Source: Gordius sp. MW1 (taxonomy: Eukaryota; Nematomorpha; Gordioida; Gordea; Gordiidae). Taken from it: a stretch of DNA of 64,000 nucleotides. The position numbers and the translations under genes are program-made. Below the pieces are notes generated by a model. It saw only the letters and a program-made list of their open reading frames with translations. It was not told the DNA's origin and searched no databases. Every line of letters begins with the position of its first letter. Position 1 is the stretch's first letter. Positions 44,954 to 56,666 of this stretch are shown piece after piece. The DNA lies in the NCBI GenBank assembly GCA_964036665.1, contig OZ038530.1:21846001-21910000 (forward strand), written 5' to 3'.

Positions 44954-47275
44954 GATAAATAATATTCAAATTTCTAATGTCTGAGAGCCAGATTTGAGTA
45001 TAACATATGTTATTATATATTTTCAACTCGCCACTTTTTAAACGCAAAATCGTCTGTTTACCTAAAATTCGTCAAATGCTTTATTTTAACAGTTAATTTA
45101 AACTTATATCTAAAATAAAACAAAGCAAGTGTTTGGCTTAGAGTCATATTGAATTTATCAATGAATTTTGTTCACGACCGGTTGAATAGCATCGATTAAT
45201 TAACAAATTAAATAAATGTTTTAAAGTCATATAGAATGCAACGACATGGGCAACCCTTAAAAATAAATAATAATAAGATTTGTCCCCCTCCTGATTGAAC
45301 TTAAAAAATTTGCCCCCACCCCAAATCCTAAACCTTGCTCCGCCCATATGCAACAATATTGTTTATTTACGATCGTTTGAATAGCATCATTTGTTTATAA
45401 AAAGTTAATAGAGTATAACTTACACTTTTTTTACATTAAATAAATATATAAAATCTTAATTTTTGGTTGAAAACATTGAGGTGTGTTTTAAATTTGTACA
45501 CGGTCTGCTGTAAAATTACAAGATTTGGTCTTCACACGTCGAGTTGGCGGATACAGATTGTTTTTATTCTTTCATAGTCTAAGTTGCCTCAATAATCTTG
45601 ATGTACATAATTCTATTTAGTTGTAAGCTTAAGCTAATCATTGTGCTTACCTAGTAAAACGCCAACGTATAGTTAGTTAATTAAAGATTATCGGTTTGGT
45701 AAAGGTTGAATTTAACAGTCGTTTTTCTAACTTAGCGATTACTGACTATGATATTAAGTGCCAAATTTGATTTACTTTTATGTTTTGTAGTATGCGACAT
45801 TTTTCATTGATTTTAAATTCGCTTCGATATTGTGAAACATCATTACAAATAGCAAAACCACCGTCTATAATCTGGCATCGAAACTCCATAGGCCTCAAAA
45901 TTTTCTATAAGTCAAATATAATAAAAAAAATCGCATCTTCCCAACGCTTTTTAACCAATTTTTAATTTATAGTTTTTCAAACCTATTTACCAACTACCCG
46001 AGTCAGTTAAAATAGTTATTAATTTCATCTCAATAATATTAATAGGGTTTACCCTTACCATACTGCTATTAGATTTTAAACTGTGTGGGCAGTTTTTCTA
46101 ATAGAATTGCTAAAATTTCTAAGAAATGGAAAGGGCTTTAGTTTCTCCCGTACCTTAAAAAGAGAAATAGTTCAGTTCCAAGTTCCTACTTTTCAAGATT
46201 GAGTTGATTTCCAGTTCCTTAAATCCTTTTTAAAGATATGTATAAGTGTAAATATAAAGCATTTATTAAATTTTGCAAAAATACCAGAATATTTTACTTT
46301 AATATAAATTATAAAATGCTCTAATAGAAAATCCTTTTTCTACACTTATAAAAAAAAATCATTTTTCCACCAAACAATTATTAAAATAATTCCTATTCTA
46401 TATCTAATGAAAGAATATTTTTAATAGAGAAAATCCTGAATTAAGTTAGCAGTTAGCATTAAAAATGACAAAATTATTAGTATTTAGATCAAATAATTTA
46501 AAATTGAAGGAGGAACTTTGCTGTGACATTCCACAGGAAATGTAAAATCCACAAATATCTCTAAATCTTTTTATTTCCTATTTATTTATCTAACCCAAAC
46601 TTATAGGATGGTAGCTATGACATTCTCCTTGTATTAAGGGTCAACATAACTAATAAATTTAACTCGCTGTAATTTAAAATTAGAAGGTGTTTGAACTTGA
46701 TATTTTACATTTTTATTTTTTTCCTTGAATTTGGGCCCCTAAGTCTATATTTTAATCATAAGTTAGAATTTTTATCAATTAATAGGTTAAGGAACAAATT
46801 TTAGGTTATTTTATATCAAATCTAAAATTTATGCATTTCAATGATAATTAAAATGAAATCAATCTCCTTGGTCATATTATGAATAAATTTTGTATGCATT
46901 AATTAATCCATAATTATATAAAATACTCAATAACAAGCGTTGATGTAATTATATACCCTTTATTTTGCCATGAGATGATAAATATGAGATTTTATACAAA
47001 TAAATATTAAATAAATGAGTAAATGCTTGAAGGAATCGATTTATCTGATGTATTTAATGTCTGAAGTTAAATTCGAATATGATTGCATTCTGGAAAGAAC
47101 CAACCTAAAATTAGAAAAAAAATTGTTAAAATATAATAATAGAATTTAAATATAATCACAAGATGTTTAAATATCCAATGGCCTTTTACCCTCTTTCTCA
47201 TCAGGGGAGTAATTAGTTTCGTATTCAAAGATATAGGGCTATTAGCTCCAGCATTATAATTTGGTAAACGTAATT
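44954..47275. other. No gene seen; transposon-end remnant 45240-45350
   Basis: AT-rich DNA upstream of WDR82. 45280-45350 holds C-runs and CCTTGCTCCGCCCATATG, a diverged GGGCGTAGC-type element end. No promoter motif can be claimed. Confidence 0.4.
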
Positions 47276-47279
47276 GATC

Positions 47280-48099
47280 AAATTTCCAAATTTTCTTGCA
47301 GATGGCGCCAATGTTATGGTGTTCCTGTTTGGTAGTAAAGCTCCCGCATTATCCCGACCTGAGCCAAATTCCATTGGCCCGGCTTCTCCCAAATCGTAGG
47401 AAACGACTTTTTGATCAACGGAAAACTATATAACAATAAGTTTATAATGAGATAATTAGGAATTGCGTTCAAACCTATATTACAATTAGATATATTGGTT
47501 TTAGTTAATATTAATATAAGATGAATATATACCTATACGTTTGCCAGCTAGAGATTTTAAAGACATTGTCTCTACGCAATCATTTAAGGTGATAAAATGG
47601 TATTTTCCCAAAATACAATGGGACAAAATACAAATAGCTTGAAACCGTTTCAAGATCTTGAAACCGTTTCAAGATTTTATAATGCGCATGCGTATGCATT
47701 TAACAAACCAACCAGATAGCTGCGCATTTTAATAATGCGCATGCGTGTGCATTTAACAATTATTGCTGCACTAAAACTTTAAGGGACAGGGTTAAGGTTC
47801 AGGGTAGTGTTTTAGGTCAGCGTTTTAGGTTAGGGTTAGAATTAGATGCACATCAAATTCCCTCCCCATTTGAGATTTAATTTTCCGTGATATTGAGTGT
47901 GGCATTTTGGACTGTAACCATTATATTTTGTCTCATTGAATTTTGGGCATGAATAGATAAAACTGTCTTGACTGAATGGGAAGGCTAAAATATAACAAAT
48001 ATATATCATAGTATTATTCAAAAAATTAACTATAAAATTCTCAAACAATAATTTTGAACTTTGAGTTACTTTTTGAATAGGAGAAAGGCTTGAGACCAT
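47280..48099 (-). other. Possible exons of an unrecognised minus-strand gene
   Basis: Two stretches look coding. 47842-48099 reads ...FPFSQDSFIYSCPKFNETKY and YSPKCHTQYHGKLNLKWGG. About 47275-47431, after an acceptor-like TTATATAG, reads FSVDQKVVSYDLGEAG, then PMEFGSGRDNAGALLPNRNT and ITLAPSARKFG. Base composition is less AT-rich than the surroundings. I could not join them in phase and recognise no family, so this is only a candidate. Confidence 0.25.
47638..47673. repeat. Two adjacent 17-base palindromes
   Basis: CTTGAAACCGTTTCAAG occurs at 47638-47654 and again at 47657-47673, separated by AT. Each is a perfect palindrome around one central C. Two copies of AATGCGCATGCGTRTGCATT follow (around 47681 and 47735). 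Confidence 0.95.
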
Positions 48100-48373
48100 T
48101 ATTTATTCTTTTACCATTTAACATCATTTCGCATAATAACAAATGGATATATAATAAAACGATTGGCTTAACCAATTCTTACATTCGATCTTAGCTCCTA
48201 ATGCAAAAAAGATGGCAATTAGCAATATATTAGAATTTTCAAGCGAAAAGATATCCGAAGATTGTTAAAGTGAGAACATATTTTGTGACTATATTAACAA
48301 ATTCGGGAGAATTTATATATGTGGAAAGTGTAATTTGTCAATATTTGAACAAACTATTTTAAAGGTATAAACG

Positions 48374-49417
48374 TAGTGCTGTAAAGATTTAAAAAAAATT
48401 GAATACGTTCGCCTTCAACGTTCATTGACAAAATTCGAACGCATTCGCGTTCGTTCGTTCAAAATTTTATAAATTTTTTTTTAATTTAATATAAATAAAT
48501 GTCTTATATTAACACAATATTAGCCATGATAAAAAATAATAGTTTTATTTCGATAATATAAATATAATATGTTAGAGCAAATATAAAGATTTCTTATTTT
48601 TAAAATTTCTTATTTATTTATAATAATAATGGTTTTTCAAAAGTTTCTTAGGATAAGCAAGAACGCTTGGCAGTTAATCCAGCATTAGCTCTACTAAAAC
48701 CCACTCCACAGGGACAGATGAGGGGATTGGAGTATTGTACTTAATAAACAAATCTTTTAAAGCAGGAAATTTAATAAAAACATTTAATGTTTTGTCCCTC
48801 GCTTCAAAAAATTGCGATAAGATATCATCCTCCAATCCGCTCTCTACTTCCTCGTCAAAAAAACGATATTTTGGAATCGACAGTTCTTTCATTATTAATT
48901 CTAGGAATTTTAAACCCTTTTTTCAATCAAACTAAAAGTTTCTCTTTTTTACATTTAGTAGTTATTGAATTCGGTCCTTTATACGAAATGAGTGAAACAT
49001 ATTTATCATATTTTGGTCATGGCAATGTAAATTCATCTGCTGATTTTTAATATTCAGAATCTGAAGATGACAACGATTTATTAATATAATTGTCCATATT
49101 AACCTATTAATTAAAATATAATTAATAAAACCAAATTAATAAACTTTAATCTTATCTTCACGTTATGGTATGTTAAAAGTAATTCGGAATAGGTAAGGAA
49201 AAACAGCTAATTAAAAAATATTTGTTACAAAATTTTTAAATAAATAAAAATAAAAAGGGTTTTTAAAATTAAACGAACGTTAAATTCGACGCGTTCGTCA
49301 AAAAAATGAACGCGTTCACGTTCACCAAAAAAAAGCAACGCCGTTCATCAATTTTTTAAAAAATTTGAATAAGTTCACGAACGCGTTAAAATTTAAACGA
49401 GCTTATTCACAACACTA
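48374..49417. mobile_element. hAT element, 1044 bases, with 8-base target duplication
   Basis: Left end TAGTGCTGTAAAGATT and right end (read inward) TAGTGTTGTGAATAAG are inverted repeats. The flanks TATAAACG at 48366-48373 and 49418-49425 are identical. Both subterminal regions contain many GAACGCGTTC/ACGTTCG words (48410-48470 and 49270-49400). A broken transposase fragment is inside on the minus strand. Confidence 0.92.
48674..48892 (-). pseudogene. hAT transposase fragment
   Basis: The minus-strand frame reads MKELSIPKYRFFDEEVESGL, then ARDKTLNVFIKFPALKDLFI and KYNTPIPSSVPVEW, the beginning of the hAT C-terminal dimerisation motif (compare PLPSSAPVERLFSLG at 24.2 kb). After PVEW the frame turns into unrelated residues and stops, so the motif is broken. 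The catalytic region is absent. Confidence 0.8.
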
Positions 49418-49425
49418 TATAAACG

Positions 49426-50721
49426 TCATTCAAATCAAATGACACCATTATATATTAAATTGAGCGTCGTTTATATGACGGGGTTACTATCCATCAATAT
49501 AGACTTGGCAAAAATGGTTAAAAAGTAAATATATAATTACGCCATATATAATATATTTGCCAATTATAAATTAACAATTTTATATCATGATTTTGAGGTT
49601 CCTACATAATCTTAAATAGACAATATTTACAAAATAATAGCATATATTGTAATCATCAGTCTTATTAATGAATATCACATGAGTGACAGCATTTGTTACA
49701 AGTGTTAAAAACATTATTCTAGGCCAGTTGAAGATGAAATAGTTGTGCCAAAATGTATAGCGCCTCGAATTGACTATGCGCTATAGCTGTTAGCCCCACG
49801 AAATAGCTATGGCTGAATTCAGCTATATAGTGTGAGGCCCGTAGCGCGAGTGGTGGCAGAATCAATAAAACTAAAATACAACTAGGAAATATAAAATATG
49901 GTATCTCTCAATCCATGTTAATGAGCAGTTGCAAACCCCCCTTTTTACCTTTAGTTCATACCTGGCTTAAAAAGGCTTAGGGGTGAAATCTTATTAACCA
50001 AGAATAAAGAAGATAAGACATTAATGCAATTTAGGGCTAAAGCTTACTAATATTGAATATGACAACCAAACTTGTCTTTGTTCACCAGGCTCATCCATCT
50101 CATTAAAACGATATTTTTTTATTAAGGCAATTAACTAGTTTAATTATAAAGGAAGCAATATCTATCTTATAAAATAAATCACATGTTGAGAATTCGTATT
50201 TTAATAGTATTTTGGAAGGAGCGATAGGACATTTGTAAATCACTAGTTTAGCAATATTTGCGCGCCTATATTCGTTTTAAGTGTTAATTCCATGTTTATT
50301 AAATGACTGAATTCCGATTTATTTTTTTACCAATCGACCTCAAAGTTCTCAATCCAGTTCCCTCCCAAAATATCAAACATTTAGATCTGATATGTATAAC
50401 TCATAAATTGTATAGCAATTAATAGCAAAATTTCAATAACCTTATTTATTGTCACACGCTCGATTGTCATTATGAAATAGTCGCACTTCCATTAAACCAA
50501 TCGTCTCTATTGTTTAAGGTTACCGATGAATCCGTATCAAACACGAAATTAAGCTGAACTTTATAACAAATTATTTTTAGAGGGGAAATTTGTTTGTATT
50601 TATTTTGTAACATATTTATAGTAAAAACTTGCATGATCTCTTTTTTACTGGTTTTTTTTATAATTAACTCACAGTACGCGGTTGCTTTACAAATTTTCAT
50701 CAATTTGTATTTATAGACCAC
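49426..50721. other. No confirmed gene; 83-codon open frame at 50470-50721 (-)
   Basis: AT-rich. An imperfect inverted repeat with TATAGC/GCTATA words lies at 49765-49835. The frame at 50470-50721 ends FVFDTDSSVTLNNRDDWFNG; I recognise nothing and it may be chance. Confidence 0.3.
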
Positions 50722-51290
50722 CTAGTACAGTGGTTAAATTGCTCCTGTGAGCAATGCTCACTATGTGGTATGCTCGAGGCACACTTAGTTGTTTAATAAG
50801 CTCGTATAGTGCAATCTGTGTTTGCTGTTCGGTACACTGGGCACAACAGTAGCATATAAAAATGCTCTAGAGACGGAATCGAAACAGCTTTAAGCAATGA
50901 GCAGATTGCCCGAGACGAAGTCGAGCAGATAGCAGATTTAGTATGCTACTGCTAAGCGTTAGTAACTTTAAAAATCTGCTCAAATTATATATCACAAATA
51001 AATTAAAAACTTTGCTCCCCCCTTTGCCCCATCTTCCATTACCCTCTTCCTCCCACGGGGGGGGGGTGTAACTTGCCCGCTCTCCCCCCTTTTTTGCCCC
51101 CATCCAGTGTATCTCAAAAAGGGGAAGAGTTTCCCCCGCCCCCCCCCCAAAGGGAGGGATTCGCTTTCCCCGAGTGAGAGGGTAGAAAAGGGGGAGGGGC
51201 GGTAGGGGGAATAGGGTGGGGCAAGAGAGGGTACAAAGTTCTTAATTTATTTATGATATATATTATGAGCAGATTTTAGTTATTTAGGGG
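50722..51290. mobile_element. Foldback element copy without Helitron insertion
   Basis: The left tip CAGTGGTTAAATTGCTC (50728) and arm (TGCTCACTATGTGGTATGCT, CTGTTCGGTACACTGGGCA, AACAGTAGCATATAAAAATG, TCTGCTCAAATTATATATC) run directly into AAATAAATTAAAAACTTTG and the G/C-rich core at 50998-51250. The right arm is truncated after GAGCAGATTTTAGTTATT. Here TATATATC is continuous with the core, while in the 10-14 kb copy the two Helitrons interrupt that point. Confidence 0.85.
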
Positions 51291-52161
51291 CATCTTTTCA
51301 TTACAAAACACACACTCGGGCCTAATTTATTGTATTATTTGTCTATAAGTAAATTTTCATGTAAAATAATATTTCAAATTTAATAAGATAATAAATTATT
51401 TCGATCAGCACAACACTAACAAGTGTCCTACTAATTAATTAAGTTTTTTACTTACGAAATTATATTTTTTTGTCAATTGAGGGAAGGGGGGGGGGGTGAT
51501 TCTGGCCCGTAACCTCTTCCTCCCCCCTCTACGTACGCCACTGTTACATCGAGATGTACAATAAAACAACGCAGGTAAAAACATTGGGAGCCTAAAGGGC
51601 CGAGCGTTTGGCCCTACTGCAATTGCAAGATGGTTGTGAAACCTTATGGGCCAAATAGTCACTTAATTATTAAATCCATATGTAAGAGAACTTGCAAAAA
51701 GCCGTAAAGAATTTCCTAAGTTTCGAGGGAGTGTTACAAATAACTTATAGGAAATTGATTGAAATAATGACTGTCATGAATTAAACATATTAACATGGCA
51801 GATTGTTGGGTGCTTGTCTTTTTGTCTATCATAGGCGTAAAGAAGGGGCAGAAAACGAGAAATTCTACCCCCTTGGCAAAAATCAGTAAAAAAAATTTAT
51901 TAAAAAATAACTTATTTTAGATTAAAAGTTTTTATTCTATAGCTGTGTAACTGACTCAAAATGACATAAATACCGATATATACTTTTTTATTTTTGAAGT
52001 AAATTTCGACAAAAAGCCATTTAACCATTATTCTCTTTTTCGGCTATCATTATTCACTTGCATTACAATGAAAAAAAGAAATTTGGAGCATTATTTCTCT
52101 ATGAAATTATTCGAATTCCTTCTACATCTAAACCTAGAAATTTGTTGATCTATTGATAATT
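51291..52161. other. No gene; transposon-end remnant near 51480-51550
   Basis: G-run followed by TTCCTCCCCCCTCTACGTAC and GCCACTGTTACA resembles a GGCGTAGC-type element end with CAGTGGCGTA. The rest is AT-rich and featureless. Confidence 0.4.
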
Positions 52162-53896
52162 AATTGCTATGCAATTTATGGGCTCGTTTTTGGTTGTCCG
52201 TTGTCCGTCTGTCCCTATCTATTTGCATTGGGTATATTAGGTTATCGATTTTTTAAATTAATGCATGAGAAAGAGGTGCCCCACCCCTCATCTCTATCTC
52301 CCTGGCTGTGTTATTTTTAAAATTAATGCACAAGAGGTGCCCCACCCCTCATCTCTATCTCCCTCGCTTTCGGGCGGGGTCGGGTTTTAATTGCTATGTT
52401 AAATTAATGCATAAGTATTTCTATTCGTTTTTGAATTGGGTAACATTGTGATATTAATTGCTATAATTACCCTATGCCCTACACTACAAGGGCCTATGCC
52501 TCTATTGATATGGGTCCCTGTGCCCCTACAAAAGTCTATGCCTCTATTAATGTGGGTTCGAACCCCGGCGAACGTTCTGAATTGCTGGTTCGATTCCCGG
52601 AGAGGGCAAATTTTTTTTTATTTTTTAAATTAAATTAATATATTTTTCCTGTTATTACCATTGATAATATGACTTTTTGGCCGTCCGCTTGTTCTATTAT
52701 TGTTTCATTTTATTATATAATAAACATAAATAAAAATTGTTTACTTTTAATTGCTATGCAATTTAACTAGTTTTTGGGTTAGAATCCCGGAGTTTTTTTT
52801 GACTCTTATGATTGTTCTTGTTACTATCATTGATAATAAGACTTTTTGGCCGTCCGCTGGCTGCTGACCAATGAAAAAAATGACCATTGGCCAAAATGTG
52901 AATCCGAGTTTATTTTTCGTTTTTTTGACTATTATGATTGTTCCTGTTACTACCATTGCTATTATGACTTTTTGGCCGTCCGCTGGCTCCTGCCCGATGG
53001 AAAAAATGACCATTGGCCAAAATGTGAATCGAAATTATTTTTTTCGTTTTTTTGACTATTATGATTGTTTTCCTGTTCCTACCATTGCTATTATGACTTT
53101 TTGGCCGTCCGCTGGCTGCTGACCAATGGAATAAAATGACCATTGGCCAAAATGTGATTCGAAAATTTTTTTTTCGTTTTTTTTTGACTATTATGAATTT
53201 AGATCCACTTTTACCGTGTCCTGGCTGCTGACCAATGGAAAAAATGATCATTGGCCAAAATGTGATTCGAAAATATTTTTTTCGTTTTTTTTTACTCTTA
53301 TGAATTTATATCCATTTTTACCGTGTGCTCGCTGCGGACCAATGGAAAAAAATAACCATTGGCCAAAGTGAGCATCAATTTTTTCCCCCCGTTTTTTTGG
53401 CCATCATTGACTTATAGAGTATCTGTTGGTACTGACCAATGGAGAAAAAATGACCATTCGCCAAATTTTTGATTTTTTTAATTAAAAATTGTTCAAATTC
53501 AACAAAAAATTTCTCCCAACAATTCTGCAAATTCTTAACATTGTGATGTTTTATAATATAATGTTTGTTAGACCCATAATCACTAAAGGCCGTAAAAACT
53601 AATGTAATACGCAACTAGATGCAAACACTAAATCTAACCCTAACCCTTGCCTATATTACATTTTGCCTATATTACATTTTGCCTATAAATGGAAAATTTG
53701 TATAAATAATTAATTAATCATTAGGCATTTAATACCCCCCTATAGGCATTCTCGCCCCTTCCCCCTTTCTCGCCCATAAATTCCATAGCAAATATGATAC
53801 ATTTATACGAAGTATAGATGAGTCGCCCCCCCCCCTTCCCTTCCCCCCTTCCCTTCACCCCTCCCCCTTCCCACGAGGGCCGAAGGCCCGAGTTTT
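52162..53896 (-). mobile_element. Composite satellite-bearing repeat, copy 5
   Basis: Same order as copy 4, from AATTGCTATGCAATT (52162-52176) to the hairpin GGGCCGAAGGCCC and GAGTTTT (53896). It has an extra block at 52430-52690 shared with copy 3 (CCCTATGCCCTAC, ATTGATATGGGTCCCTGTGC, GTGGGTTCGAACCCCGG and GCTGGTTCGATTCCCGG), then about five satellite units (52795-53470). The small frame MRITLVF... is at 53375-53614. Confidence 0.87.
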
Positions 53897-54437
53897 AATT
53901 GCTATGCAATTTATGGGCTCGTTTTTGGTTGTCCGTCCGTTACCCTATCTATTTGCATTGGGTATATTAGGTTATCGATTTTTTAAATTAATGCATAAGA
54001 AAGAGGTGCCCCACCCCTCATCTCTATCTACCTCGCTGTATGCATAAGAGGTGCCCCACCCCTCATCTCTATCTCCCTCGGTGTGTTATATATAAGATTT
54101 GTTAAATTATGTATTATATAATAAACATAAATAAAAGTTGTTTACTTTTAATTGCTATGCAATTTAACTAGTTTTTTAGTTAGAATCCCGGAGTTTTTTT
54201 TGACCCTTATGATTGTTCTTGTTACTATCATTGATAATAAGAATTTTTGGCCGTCCGCTGGCTCCTGACCGATGGAAAAAATGACCATTGGCCAAAATGT
54301 GAATCGAAATTATTTTTTTTTTTTTTGACTATTATGATTGTTTCTGTTCCTACCATTGCTATTATGACTTTTTGGCGGTCCGCTGGCTGCTGACCAATGT
54401 TATATAATAAACAATAAAAGTTGTTTACTTTTAATTG
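53897..54437 (-). mobile_element. Composite repeat, copy 6, joined head-to-tail to copy 5, truncated
   Basis: Begins AATTGCTATGCAATT (53897-53911) immediately after the GAGTTTT end of copy 5 with no spacer. It contains the GATAGAGATGAGG blocks, one AATTGC block, GGTTAGAATCCCGGAG and about one and a half satellite units (54200-54400), and stops in AAAGTTGTTTACTTTTAATTG. Confidence 0.85.
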
Positions 54438-54858
54438 TTTACTCCTGCACAGCCTCCAGATTTTCCATCGTCACGACGACCAATCATATATGCCTAAATT
54501 TTTGCAAAAAGACATGTCATAACGCTAACGGCATGGGTCGTAACACTAACAGTGTGTGTCATAAGAAAAATTTAAACAACCAATCAGATTAACGCAAAAT
54601 AGTTCCAATCTTAAATTTATATTAATTTTTACACAATTGAGACGCTAAATCTATCTTTCCGTTTAGTTGGAATTTTAGCAACATGAATCACATTTCTGCA
54701 ATTGCCTAAACATCAAAACGCCAGGGTATTTGTAGTAATACCTTGTGTATGACTATGAATTTTTATATGATAAAACTTTAGGTCAACCTCTAAATGTTGT
54801 GAGAATGTGTCTCATTACAACAAGCCCAACAATTTGCTTCTTTTTTTGTACTTTTTAG
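54438..54858. other. No confirmed gene; exon-like TPAQPPDFPSSRRP at 54445-54500
   Basis: A short proline-rich stretch (TPAQPPDFPSSRRPIIYA then a stop) follows the composite repeat. Duplicated GCATGGGTCGTAACACTAAC-like words are at 54530-54560. At 54818-54840 AAGCCCAACAATTTGCTTC is the tail of a further, broken exon cassette. Confidence 0.3.
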
Positions 54859-55230
54859 GTCCACAAGCTGGTAAAATACGTGCAATAGCTCCTCCTCAAA
54901 CTAATTTGCCAATTCCAGCCCAATTATTTGTTTCTCCAGGTATATAACCCTTGCATTTTTTTGTCTTTTTTTAGGTCCACAACCTGGTAAAATACGTGCA
55001 ATAGCTCCTCCTCAAACTAATTTGCCAATTCCAGCCCAATTATTTGCTTCTCCAGGTATATAACCCGTACTTTTTAGGTCCACAAGCTGGGAGAATACAT
55101 GCAATATCTCCTCCTTAAACTAATTTGCTAATTCAAGCCCAACAATTTGCTTCTCCAAGTATATAACCCTTTTATTTTCATATGCTTTTTAGGTCTACAA
55201 GCTTGGAGAGTATGATGCTGATGCTTATAT
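54859..55230 (+). repeat. Tandem exon-like cassettes, 81-base phase 1-1 exons
   Basis: Cassettes start at 54859, 54975, 55078 and 55193, spaced 116, 103 and 115 bases. Each opens after a TTTTTAG acceptor. The first two (54859-54939, 54975-55055) end in a CCAG|GTATAT donor, are exactly 81 bases (27 codons) and symmetrical (phase 1 to 1), so any number could be included without changing the frame. They encode PQAGKIRAIAPPQTNLPIPA-QLFVSP and a version with PQP and FASP. The third (55078-55158) has a TAA stop and a weakened donor; the fourth is cut after about 20 codons. The parent gene is not recognised. Confidence 0.65.
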
Positions 55231-56666
55231 ATTATTAAATACATAGAGGAATACGTAAAGCCTGGATTTGACATAAATCAAAGAGCCTACTTAAAAAGAA
55301 AATCTGTCTTTTTCATATTAAAAAATGAAAATTTATTTCATATAATAAACTTATATGATGGGAAATAATAAATTTATTTCCACCAAATGATAGGATCTAT
55401 AAAATTAAATATAAAACAGATATATATTAAGTATATCTAAAGAGAAAACATAGAAAATTAAAGGTAAAACAAAGATTTTTAATGTAACTATATAGTCTAA
55501 ATTAATTTTATTAAGTAAATAAACAAACTAAATATAAAAAAACAGAGAATTATTAATTAAGATTAAATTTTGAACTTCATGAATGAAAGATGGGAAATTT
55601 TAAGAGTGAGTGAAAAGGAAATTAAATTGAGATGTTTTACAATTATAATTATTATTTAACTCTTCATTAATTTAAAGTATTGGTAATGTAATTTATAGTA
55701 AAACTTATACCATTTGTCTTATATCATCTAAAAGGTAATATTTGGGTATATCCTCTAAGAATAAAATTGACATAAATAAATTTTAAGAAATTAAATTTGA
55801 ATGTCTTGCCATAGATTTGATTTTTATATATGAGAGAATTAAACATTTACATTTTGGATATCATGTATTTCAAATATCATGCCATATAAATATAAGAGTC
55901 AAAAAGTTGTAAATGCAAAAAACTTTGAGAACAATATCAATGTATGCTATATACAAATAGAATGCAAACAAACCACAATTTTTTATCATGCAATCTTTTG
56001 GTGCCTTTCCATTATTTAAAAGGATTTGGTAACACAAAAGAGTTTTCAAAGACAACATGTCACGTTCCTCCTCGTTTAAGCACTTACATTTCTCAATATC
56101 TATGAATCATCTAATGGAATCTGGTACATTAGGCGATTTTTCACTTCGCGATTCTTGAACACGTGACTGCAACATATTAGACTCTAAATCATTATGAAAA
56201 TTAAAATTATATAGCTTATATAAGATATAATACAATATATAATGCAATACATTATAATAAATATTATATAATAAAATAGATTTAATATAATAGACTAAAT
56301 GTAATACAATAAAATAAGTTAACACAGAACAATAAATAAAATATAAGTTATATAATAAATATAATGCAATAAATATAATACAATAAATATTATATAATCT
56401 ATGTAATACAATAAACAAATATTTATAATAAATAAAACATATAATATAATGCAAAACAATAATAATATAATTTATTTAATATAATACAATAAGATATATG
56501 TAATGCAATACAATAAATATAATACAATATTATAAATATAAAACAATTTATTAATTATTATATAGTACAATACAATAATAATAATACAATGCATTAAATA
56601 TTAAGAGTACCATATAAGTCAAAAACATAGGTCACCATTATACCAGCCGAAGGAGGTGTGGAAACA
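55231..56666. other. No gene; extremely AT-rich low complexity
   Basis: 56200-56600 is dominated by TATAATA/CAATAAATA words. No coding stretch or spliced exon was recognised. Confidence 0.5.

Noticed and set aside
47780..47845. True telomere or internal telomeric tract
   Set aside because: Only degenerate TTAGGG-like words are present, without a tandem array of exact units.
52545..52610. tRNA gene
   Set aside because: Only T-arm-like GGTTCGAACCCC/GGTTCGATTCCC motifs are present; no acceptor stem, D-arm or anticodon arm could be folded.
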